Positions 41,197 through 50,362 of a stretch of 64,000 nt of DNA are shown here, piece by piece (position 1 is the stretch's first letter; each line of letters opens with the position of its first letter). The notes beneath the pieces were generated by a model. The model was not told the origin of the DNA. It worked only from the letters and a program-made list of their open reading frames with translations, and did no database searches. This stretch comes from Leptodontidium sp. MPI-SDFR-AT-0119 (lineage: Eukaryota > Ascomycota > Leotiomycetes > Helotiales > Leptodontidiaceae): the NCBI GenBank assembly GCA_020726505.1, contig JAHLEZ010000021.1, positions 124,001 to 188,000 on the forward strand, read 5' to 3'. The position numbers and the translations under genes are program-made.

Positions 41197-44100
41197 CTAG
41201 TTCTGTATTATTAACTTTGCTCCAAGTGCGAAACGAAAGACTAAAACTCTCCCAGATGAATACCCAAAGACAAAACTTCCGTTCCAAGTAGCGTGACAAG
41301 TGGGTGATTGAAAATCAGGAGTTAGCCAGAGAATTTTTGATATCCCTTTTAGTACCCAACCATCTGATACTCGTAAAGTTTCTAGCTTGCTGTCGGGTGA
41401 GAAGGCCACGGACGTGACCTCGTCCGTATGGCCTTCGAGCGTTTGCTGCAAGGCTCCTGTAGCGGTGTCCCAGAGCCGCACCGTCTTGTCGTTAGAGCTA
41501 GACACGACCCGCTTGCTGTCAGGTGAGAAGGCCACGGACGCGACCCAGTCCGTATGGCCTTCAAGCGTCAGCTGCAGGGCTCCTGTAGTGGTGTCCCAGA
41601 GCCGCACAGTCTCGTCGTTAGAGCCAGACACGACCCGCTTGCTGTCAGGTGAGAAGGCCACGGACGTGACCCGGTCCGTATGGCCCTCAAGCGTCAGCCG
41701 CAAGGCTCCTGTAGTGGTGTCCCAGAGCCGCACCGTCTTGTCGCCAGAGCCAGACACGACCTGCTTGCTGTCGGGTGAGAAGGCCACGGACCCGACCCAG
41801 TCCGTATGGCCCTTGAGCGTTTGCTGCAAGGCTCCTGTAGCGGTGTCCCAGAGCCGCACCGTCTCGTCGCCAGAGCCAGACACGACCTGCTTGCTGTCGG
41901 GTGAGAAGGCCACGGACCCGACCCAGTCCGTATGGCCCTTGAGCGTTTGCTGCAAGGCTCCTGTAGCGGTGTCCCAGAGCCGCACCGTCTTGTCATTAGA
42001 GCTAGACACGACCTGCTTGCTGTCAGGTGAGAAGGCCACGGACCTGACCTCGTCAGTATGGCCCTCGAGCGTCAGCTGCAGGGCTCCTGTAGCGGTGTCC
42101 CAGAGCCGCACCGTCTTGTCGTTAGAGCCAGACACGACCTGCTTGCTGTCGGGTGAGAAGGCCACGGACGTGACCTCGTTAGTATGGCCCTCGAGCGTCA
42201 GCTGCAGGGCTCCTGTAGCGGTATCCCAAAGCCGCACCATCTTGTCGTCAGAGCCAAACACAACCTGCTTCCTATCGGGTGAGAAGGCCATGGACCTGAC
42301 CCAGTCCGTATGGCCTTTGAGCATCTGCTGCAGGGCTCCCGTAGCGAGCGTCTGCTGCAGGGCTCCTGTAGCGGTATCCCAAAGCCGCACCATCTTGTCG
42401 TCAGAGCCAAACACAACCTGCTTCCTATCGGGTGAGAAGGCCATGGACCTGACCCAGTCCGTATGGCCTTTGAGCATCTGCTGCAGGGCTCCCGTAGCGA
42501 GCGTCTGCTGCAGGGCTCCTGTAGCGGTGTCCCAGAGCCGCACCGTCTCGTCGTTAGAGCTAGACACGACCCGCTTGCTGTCAGGTGAGAAGGCCACGGA
42601 CGTGACCCGGTCCGTATGGCCTTCAAGCGTCAGCCGCAAGGCTCCTGTAGTGGTGTCCCAGAGCCGCACCGTCTTGTCGCCAGAGCCAGACACGACCTGC
42701 TTGCTGTCAGGTGAGAAGGCCACGGACGTGACCCGGTCCGTATGGCCCTCGAGCGCCTGTAGTGTTGCGTTCCAATGTGTTTCTACTTTAGGCTTTCTCT
42801 GGATCCAAGACGGAATACAGCCCTCGAACGTTTCTCGAACAATGCTCTTCTCTGGGGCGAAGATAAGAGCCGAGCAATATGCTTGAAGAGGCGCCTGTTC
42901 AATAATTGATCGGTTGGATACGGCAAACCGCCTCGCATCATGTATAAAATCATGTAAATCAGGACTTTCATCGAGCTGGTTGATTTTAGCAACTGTCTTC
43001 AGTACTAAGAAGAGACAAAAAAATTAAAACGTACCAGAAGATCTTCTAGCTTCTTGATCATAACTACGCCTTTTGACACGCTTTTCAACAGGCTCAGCGC
43101 CTCAAGCCAATACAAGAAGTACTGACGGAGGAAAGTATAAACAAAGCCATTGTCCTTGAGGTCCTTGATTGTATCCTTTCTTGTTTGACACTCGAGTAGA
43201 TGGTCAACCCAGTAAAGACAAGAGTACTGCAAGGCGACGAGAGGATCAAGATAAGGCTGCTCGACTTGGTCGATAGAAATTCCGGGAGCGCGTAATCCGT
43301 AGATATCACGTCGAAGTGTGTTTGACATAGCTAGCACCGACCGTGAGAAGATAGTATAATGTACATCATCTATGCCTAAGGGCAAGATCTCTTTAGTTGC
43401 CTTCTTCAACAAGAAATCCTTTGCTGATTAGTGGACGAAAGAGATAGTGTTTTCGCGAAGTGATAGAAAAGAGCCACACAGTGATATAATATCTGCCAGA
43501 GACTTATAATCATTGGCAATATCAACGAGCGTCTCGATAATAGAGGTGATTTCCATGAGAGTAATTGGTCGATATACCGTTGATACAATAGCCAGAATCT
43601 GCTTATAGAGATCTGCATCGTCTGATTCGCAGATTTGGTCCAACATCCGCTAGTAAAGCAAATCAAGGCCAGGAGGAAATTCCTTCAACTTCGCTAAAGT
43701 CTTCTATCGTGGCACATTCTTCAAATTTTCGTACACCAAAGCGACCCAGAGGAAAGTATCATCCGCATTTGATACTAGATGCTGCAGGACGGCTTCGCGG
43801 GTTCTATCGTCGTAGCCCTTTTCGTCCGCCAGCTGACGTGTCTTGTACTTGACATAAGTGCCAACAGCCGCGGAGACGGACTTCAGGTTCAGCTCGAGAC
43901 ATAATCTCATCTTGTGTCCAGCCCGCTCTAGTTGTTCTTCAATGTCCGGCCAATTGCGGCTAGAGACCACCCACTTAACACGAGGAGATATAGACGACTT
44001 CTGGACGATAAATTCCAATAACTTTGACCGATCTACTATACATTCGTCAAGCGCATCGATGATCAAGAAAGTGCTTCTTAAGCTCGGGTCTTGCAATATG

Positions 44101-45263
44101 CTTGTGAAGATCTCAGACAACGCAATCCAGGCATTCATATCTTCGAAGAGGGATTTACCAGCGTGATCGTGCTTCTTCTGAATGTGCGAGATGAGCGATG
44201 GCTGTTGATTGACGAGCAAGTACAACAGCCCTCGCAGGACAGCCGTTGCGTGGTTGATTCGCGAGTCCGTAGCCTGGCAAAAAAAATAGGATAGTATATC
44301 TGTCTTCAACATTGATTTCTCCAGCTCGTTGATGATGCCGCAGAGCAGCATTGTTTTCCCCTTGCCGGGATCGCCCTTGATCCATAGCAGTCGGCTTTGC
44401 TGATCGTCACGCCACTGTTGAAAGTCGGAGGTCTCTAGGACCCAGTTATATGAGCCCTCTAGCAAGCCACCCTTGGTGTCCTCAATACGCGTCTTGTCAT
44501 CGCGGGGATCGCTGAGGCGTAGGTCTTGGAGGCACTTGTTAAACTTGTCGATTTCCTCTTCGAGCCGTTTGAATGCATTCGCCATCCCTTCGCCATAACG
44601 GAGGGGCATTTGGACGTCAAAAATGCCGAGTAACGAGTACGCTTTGTCTTCTTCAACTTTTGTCTGGCGGGGTTGAATCCATGAAAATCGCTCCTTTTCG
44701 CTAAACTGCGACAAAAAGGCACCTTGAAGTGCCGACTTAGGGATGCCTGTGATCTCGTGAATTTGCTGCTCTAGAGAACTCTTACTACCAATCCGCTTGG
44801 ACTCCCGGCAGAAGAATTCAACTGATGTCGGAGCAATAAGCTCTTGAAGGGTCCAGCCTCGAGTGAACCATTTGGATTTCCGAAATGCCAAGTCCCAGGC
44901 CAAGTCATCAGTGTTAGCGACAGTCCCCGACACATCTGACAGATAAACGTAACATTTGGTCGACAGGCGGTACCAGTGAAACATAGAGTTGATAGCTTCT
45001 GCAAGCTCAGCGCCGTTTGTTTTGTCGATGCAGCAGGTGTCCACCCAAAAGTATTGCAAGCCATCACGCAAAGCCTGTTCTGCGCAGAACCTTATCTTCC
45101 CGTAACCAGCCTTCTCCGTGCCGGTTCCAGTCTGCAGATCTTCAAAGGTGACCTCCTCCCCTTCCCATGTGTGCGAAAGAATAGCATATTTCTTGGGTAT
45201 ATCGCCTTCAAAGAACTCGGTCAGGCTGAAATCGCCATCGTTGTTGTATTGTAGCAGACGCAT
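41197..45263 (-). pseudogene. NLR-E: HET / NACHT / WD40, full length but with three nonsense codons
   Basis: From ATG 45263: HET domain (AILSHTWEGEEV, YFWVDTCCIDK, RKSKWFTRGWTLQELIAP, AYSLLGIFDV), NACHT with P-loop LLWIKGDPGKGKTMLL and Walker B LIIDALDEC, and after an intron at about 42996-43034 a C-terminal array of ten to eleven WD40 units to the stop at 41197. In-frame stops lie at 43704-43706 (TAG), 43650-43652 (TAG) and 43428-43430 (TAA), each one C-to-T change from CAG or CAA; frame and domain order are otherwise preserved. This HET/NACHT/WD40 order is that of the Podospora HET-E/HET-D proteins. It lies directly inside the right family-1 TIR. The stops fit RIP; unless they are bypassed, the gene is dead. 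Confidence 0.85.
41390..42765 (-). repeat. WD40 array of NLR-E with a 10-codon slippage insert
   Basis: Units of 126 bp of the type LEGHTDRVTSVAFSPDSK / QVVSGSGDKTVRLWDTTTGA. Two units carry an additional TLATGALQQM segment, each followed by an almost identical MLKGHTDWVRSMAFSPDRK unit; the sequence 42190-42340 is repeated at 42350-42500, so a 156-bp block was duplicated after the small insertion arose. Confidence 0.85.
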
Positions 45264-45654
45264 TGTTCGACTAGGTTCGAGGATGGTAAAGAGGAGGGTT
45301 CTCGGTAGTAGTTGAGCCGTCGAGTTGGCATAGATGCGAAGGGTGAAGAGTTCATGTCAGGTTGAGGCTGGCGCACTCAGCTGAGCGGCAGCCTCGCGGT
45401 AATAGCATTGTCGTACATGACTGGCAGCGCGCAAGACCGGCCCAGTCGCTCAGGCTCACCGGCGAAGTTAATCTCGATTGACAATAACGTATTCTTGTTG
45501 CTGAGAGGGAAGCTAAAGAAATCTGGGAATTGAATGATAGAAAAATAAATCTGGACCCAGAAACCCCTCGATCATCCATCCATTGTCAATTTCTAGCCTT
45601 AGGTCTTAGGCTGACATTTATTACGTAAGCTATGGCGAAACTAACTTACGGCGA
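45264..45654 (-). promoter_or_regulatory. 5' leader of NLR-E, shared with NLR-F and the 37404 element
   Basis: This ~390-bp segment between the HET ATG and the long TIR is conserved in NLR-F (30925-31278, plus strand) and in part at 37925-38100. It contains frames that continue upstream of the ATG without a clear purpose. The TIR edge sits where the promoter of the gene would be expected, so transcription of the NLR probably starts in or near the TIR. Confidence 0.55.
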
Positions 45655-46152
45655 AATCGGCGAAATTACCAAAGCTCTGGGGGAGGTGCGGGGTCTGTGC
45701 CGAGAATCGTTAGTTCTGTCGATCAGAAGTACCGAACCGCGTGGCGGCCCTGCAACTGTTTGCGCGCCACAGCAGCCACAAAGCTTATGAAGGTCTCGGA
45801 TAAAAAAATATGGATCTGAAGCTCAGATAAGAACTTTTAAGAAGTGTGAGGGATAATAAGAGCTCGCTAGTATAGCTGTGGCAGAGGACTCGCAATAAAG
45901 TATAAATAGAGACTTCTCATAAGTCAGGCGAAAGGGCGACGATGCGAATATAAAAATTTCTTTAGAAGGGGTCAAATTGCTAATAAATAGCTATGTAATG
46001 CTTCTGATCTTTTATTTTTATAAACCCATAAGTTGGTGTTGAGTTTGAGATGGTCAAAGCCAAAGTACCTTTGGCTTTTCTCGGCACGCAGGGTTTCTCG
46101 GCACGCAGGGTTTCTCGGCACGCAGGGTTTCTCGGCACGCAGGGAGGGACGT
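45655..46152 (-). repeat. Family-1 long TIR, right orientation
   Basis: The inverted match of 27817-28362, ending GGAGGGACGT and followed by TA at 46153-46154. Inner blocks include GCGCGCCACAGCAGCCACAA, GCTTATGAAGGTCTCGGATA and AGGCGAAAGGGCGACGATGC. Confidence 0.85.
46077..46144 (+). repeat. Four tandem 17-bp subterminal units
   Basis: Four perfect copies of TTTCTCGGCACGCAGGG immediately inside the right TIR end. Other family-1 ends have two (39769, 60965, 27817) or one recognisable unit (61646). Confidence 0.95.
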
Positions 46153-46171
46153 TATTCTCTTTATAACAGTA

Positions 46172-46185
46172 ACGTCCCTCCCCAC
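46172..46185 (+). repeat. Extra short family-1 end motif after the right TIR
   Basis: TA then ACGTCCCTCCCC lies 17 bp outside the right TIR, in left orientation, and then stops matching. It may be a footprint of another insertion or excision, or part of a duplicated junction. Confidence 0.5.
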
Positions 46186-46197
46186 GCTAAATAATAA

Positions 46198-46575
46198 GTT
46201 ACTCTAAAAGACCTTCTCGAACAGATCGTCTCACTCATCGACGAGATCGAAAAATTATTCCCCGCAGCTCAGGCCCAAACTACGCTTGTCCAACAAGAAG
46301 CGGCAGAGATTGGCGATAAGCAGTCTCTTGAGCTGATCGAGGATGCAGCCACTGGGGTTGATAGCCTGCTTCAAAAGACGGTCAAGGAAGTAATCGCAGG
46401 TCATCAATACTCGAATATAAGGATCGAAGGACAGGCCCATACTGGAGATGCATATAGCAGTGATTGGAGTAGGAGTGCGATCGGGGCATCCCACAAGTAT
46501 GATGGCGTCGAGGTGGAGGAGGGTGGAAAGGCTCTAATAGGGAACAAGTATGGTGGAAAGGACTTCTGGGATTAA
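46198..46575 (+). pseudogene. HET-S-like HeLo gene, 3' half with two amyloid repeats
   Basis: An open frame of ~125 codons ending in TAA. It begins with the last HeLo helices (TLKDLLEQIVSLIDEIEKLF, AAEIGDKQSLELIEDAATGV) and ends with two HET-s-related amyloid repeats: R1 at 46417-46455 (IRIEGQAHTGDAY) and R2 at 46507-46572 (VEVEEGGKALIGNKYGG then KDFWD), including the closing aromatic FW seen in HET-s. It is the direct continuation of the frame that stops at 27811 but is preceded by TIR sequence, so it lacks a start. The open state of this half implies that the split is recent relative to RIP decay of the neighbours. Confidence 0.85.
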
Positions 46576-46839
46576 GCACATCTGCCACGTTGCTGAATAT
46601 TGCTCACTCTTACGCCGTGGTGGGAAAGTGAGAATGCTTTGTATTTCCACAACTATCTATAAAGCTAGATATTAATATTCCAACCCTAAGTCTTTTGGCG
46701 GTGACTTCCGGTCGAGAAATCGCAGCCACAATGATAACAGCCACAGTTATTAGAGCCACAGACTTGGCATGCTCTGCACTAAGGCTAATCGGGATAGGAG
46801 GTACCAACAAGGGTGGCGGCATTATATGAATCTGCATGC
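46576..46839. other. Short gap downstream of HeLo 3' half
   Basis: About 260 bp; no gene. Contains short CAGCCACA-type repeats similar to the inner TIR and is probably decayed TIR sequence. Confidence 0.3.
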
Positions 46840-47040
46840 TGCAGCAGCCACAAGGCTGATGCCGATTTCTACCATGGTAGGGAGACTCCAAAGTTCAGAT
46901 GAAACCTTTTTATAAGTACCAAGAATTAATAAGAGCTCGATGGTGGACCTATAGTGAGGTAAATCTGTTGCGCTATTCACGGACACTACCGATAAAACAG
47001 GCGCGAAGGCGACGATGCGATGTAATTTTTTGGTAGGAGG
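46840..47040 (-). repeat. Truncated, diverged family-1 TIR (right orientation)
   Basis: Matches the inner right TIR (CAGCAGCCACAAGGCTGATG, TAATAAGAGCTCG, GCGAAGGCGACGATGCGA) but lacks the outer end. Confidence 0.5.
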
Positions 47041-47111
47041 GGTATAGAGTATTCAGAGGGTAGCCACGGAGTACGGCTCGTATGAAAATATGGGATATTT
47101 CAAAGTGTATA

Positions 47112-47560
47112 ACGTCCATCCCTGCGTGCCGGAAAACCCTCCGTGCCGGAAAATTTAGCCGGTACATTGACTTTGAGCATTATCACATCTATGTAAAACG
47201 CAATATCGCCAATTATTTTTTGTAGGTTGCATTCAGTGGCCACTCCCAAACATCCTAAACTGCCTCCGGCTGGGAAAATTACCTTCCCGTCGTCGCCCTC
47301 CGTTTGATTAATACAGGGGCTCTTTTTATATCGTGACAGACTTCCTATACCAGAGCTGTACCACTAAGCTTGCACTATCTTAAAACCCATCGAAGGGTCT
47401 TAGTCGAGCTCTTTAGCCTTCCCACAATGCGGGAGATCGTCAACAGCCCTTGTGGCGGCTGTAGCGTGCAGATTCATGCAAGTTCGCCACGCGGGTCGGT
47501 ACCTCGGATCGAAGCAAGTGACGATAATCGTGGGGAACCGCCCCACATATCCGGGTGCAA
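47112..47560 (+). repeat. Diverged family-1 TIR (left orientation)
   Basis: TA at 47110-47111, then ACGTCCATCCCTGCGTGCCG, two subterminal units, and decayed inner blocks (TTGTGGCGGCTGTAGCGTGC, GCGGGTCGGTACCTCGGATC). A LINE relic follows directly. Confidence 0.65.
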
Positions 47561-47615
47561 ATGATCACGTGGTATTTGGCCAGGAACCAGTCGATGTTGG
47601 CAGAGGTAACTTAAG

Positions 47616-49769
47616 TTACTGGTAGATGGGGCTGGTTCTGATGCGCATTGCCGCGTCCCAGAGGTGTTTGTCGAGCTGCTGGGGAATTGGTTTGACATAG
47701 CATTCTATTTCCAGTGCTGCCGTGGAGGTTGCCTTGAATGCTCCGGCTACCACTTTCAGGCCCTTGTACTGTATAGATTTGATCCAGTCTGCCACTTTCT
47801 TCCTATGGCTCGCCTCTCCGGCTGGTATGTACCATGCTGAGCACCCGTAGAGTACTTGTGGGAGGATCACTGCTTGGTACACTTTCCTTAAGTTCCGTAG
47901 GCTCATTCCCCACGTCGACCCAGTTATTCAGGATAGCATTTTGAGGCTGTTGTGTGCTTTGACTCGTAAGGACTCCAGGTGGCCGTTCCATAGCAGGCTG
48001 GTATCTAGAGTGAACCCCAAATACTTAGCCTGCGGTGTTGGTTTGATCGTCCTCCCTTGATCTAACTCTAGTTCTTGGTCGAGGTCGAATTCCTTTGGTT
48101 TCTTTGTGAGGTGTAAGAGCATGTACTTGTTCGGTGCGAACACCGAAGCGTGCTTCTTTGCCCAGGCTTCACATTCGGCGTGCACCTGTTTGAGCCTTCT
48201 GCAGTTCTCCTCCGTTGTTCGGCTGGACACGAGGATGGCTACGTCGTCTATGTACCCGCTGGTGCACATGTTCAGGTCTGGTCTGCTCCCGATTTCCAGC
48301 AAGTCGGCGTTGTAGAAGAGATATAGGATTGGTGACCCTTGTGGGATTCCTGTGCTTGTCCTGAACGGGGCCGAAATATCCATTCCCAGGCGCAATGTGG
48401 TCGTCCGGTCCTTGAGGAAGCTCTCTATTAGCCTCACAGTCTGTAGGTCAACCCGTCGTTTTCTCAGATTGTGCATCAGCCTAGGGTGTGAGACGTTGTC
48501 AAAGGCTCCAGACACGTCAAGGAGTAGGAGACTGGCAATATCCGTCCCTGTCGCGTACCAGGCCGTGTAAATCCGTTCGAGGTGGTCAGACTCGACGTCG
48601 AATGACGGCTGCACCTTGCATTCTATCACCTGTTGCCCCTCCCCCTCCGTGGCAAACACTAGATCGAGGGGGTTAGCTGGCCTCTTGATTGCCAGGTGCA
48701 TGTCCCTGGTGGGAGGAGAAGATCGAGGCGGCACTCTGCTAAGATGTCTAGTAGTTCTTCGGAGTCGCGTCGTCCTATGTGGTATTCATCCCTTCCAGTC
48801 CACAGGCTGTGCCTTGCATTGAAGTCTCCTAGTACTATGTGCTCTTCACTAGGGGTATTGTTCAGCTCTCTCCTTAGCAGGGGGAGGGCCTCGCCGTAAC
48901 CTCGTAAGCCCTGGATCGGGTTGTAGACATTGTGGATCTGTATGTATTGGGCTTGCGTGTTGTTGTTGTTTCCCACGTCGATTCTCAGGCTGCACACGTC
49001 TGGTGAGTGTGTTCTTGCGGTCCACTTTGCTGTGGGGATTTTCTTGTTAATAAAGAAACAGGTCCTGGTGTCCTTGCTGTCCATGTATACCAGGTGAAAG
49101 TGATCTGCCGCCGGGTTGTGAGTTGTGTTCTGATGCGGATTGCGCCATGGTTCTTGGATAGCAATGATGTCCAGTTCCAGGACTGCCGGATCTCTGAGCA
49201 GTGGGGCCATTACAGCCCTCGATTTTTGTACGTTGTACTGTAGTATCGATAGCGTTCGTTTACTCGTCATGTACAATGATTGTGTCTGATTGGGTGGCTG
49301 ATGGTATTGTGTTCTCTTGCCCCTCTTGGGTCGCGTTTGGTGTGCCTTTGCCTGTGCTGCTCTGGGGGGCCCAATCCATTGACTGCCTGACTGAGCCATT
49401 GGGGTCGATGGAGCTGAGGGCTACCCTTTTGTTGTTCCTATTCGTGGTCGCCACCGACCACCTCTTTGGTTGCGTCCCTTCTACCATCTTCCTGGTGGGT
49501 GATCTCTGCCTCTTGCTTGCTAACTGGCCCGACGGTTCCTGGGATGATTGTGTTTGGGGTGCCAGACGAGGGAAATCCCCGAAATTGAATTGGAAGTTCC
49601 GGCTTGTTGCCTGCGGTCCCGAGTTCTCTGTGCACATGCCTTTCGTTCTGTGGCGCCCCGGTCGATTTGCCAGCGCCCTCTTGATCTTCATCTGCTCCTC
49701 CTGCCTCTTCTTACACGCATTACTCCAGCTCGTGTGTTTTCCATTACACACCGCGCTTGCCCCGGGCAA
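47616..49769 (-). pseudogene. Tad/I-type LINE relic: zinc knuckle, endonuclease, partial RT
   Basis: Read on the minus strand: end of ORF1 with a zinc-knuckle-like CNGKHTSWSNACKKR and a polar tail (49260-49769); ORF2 AP-type endonuclease (ILQYNVQKSR, DIIAIQEPW, HIVLGDFNARHSLW; 48659-49399), its last part TIDLVF-like PLDLVFATEG; then reverse transcriptase from motif A onward (LLLLDVSGAFDNVSHPRLM, GIPQGSPILYLFYNADLL, YIDDVAILV; 47928-48734) and thumb (47616-47906). The RT finger region and the RNase H are missing, and several frameshifts separate the parts. It is an inactive copy with an internal deletion near 48690. Confidence 0.85.
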
Positions 49770-49779
49770 GTTCCAGCTG

Positions 49780-50010
49780 ACTCACCATACGAGGTATCGG
49801 CGTCGCATCAACACATCCCAACCAATTCGCACTGCTGATATGGAGATCGCCCAAAAGGACACATGCAAGTACTTGGGTATAATAATGGACAAGGAACTGA
49901 ACTGGAAGCAGCACGTGCAGGAGATCAAAACAAGAGCTACCAAGGCAACAGGAGCGCTTGCAAGCCTCGCTGGATCAACATGGGGAGCAAACCTTAAGTA
50001 GAGGCTGAAG
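49780..50010 (+). pseudogene. Second LINE fragment, opposite strand
   Basis: The plus-strand frame decodes to CKYLGIIMDKELNWKQHVQE and KATGALASLAGSTWGA, the post-YxDD region of a Tad/I-type RT. It is ~70 codons only and joined head-on to the other LINE relic near 49770. Confidence 0.7.
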
Positions 50011-50362
50011 ATTGGACGGAAAGGCTGTGTCGACTGCAGCAGGGGATAACAGGACTCGTCTACCTCAACATCACTATTAAACTTTTGCTATTCTTAAAAT
50101 AATTAAATCATCTATATTCGAACTTCTGAGTCCTTCAGAACTAACTTATATTTAATAGATCCACGCACTCTAAAACACCCGGAACAAACTCTGTGTTAAG
50201 TCACGTGTGCACCTCTCCCTATCAAATCGCAGAAAAATGCTAGAAATTGAGCGGCAGTTTCACGCCATTATAAAGGCACATGCTACCCTTAACCCTCTAT
50301 AAAATAAAGGCATAATAAAAATAATATATTATATATAAAGGCGGTCATAACCTATACTACTC
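50011..50362. other. A/T-rich gap before NLR-C 3' end
   Basis: About 350 bp without a gene; probably the NLR-C 3' untranslated region and LINE remains. Confidence 0.35.

Noticed and set aside
41387..42886. 499-codon plus-strand ORF antisense to the NLR-E WD40 array
   Set aside because: Same artefact of tandem repeats; the WD40 sense strand is clearly the coding one.
27817..46152. The whole 18.3-kb block as one simple transposon
   Set aside because: It contains a nested element with its own paired TIRs, a pogo gene, LINE, Tc1 and LTR pieces and two host-like genes, so it is composite; only its outer ends behave like one insertion.
48106..49243. Plus-strand frames antisense to the LINE endonuclease and RT
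   Set aside because: Shadows of the LINE ORF2 on the minus strand.
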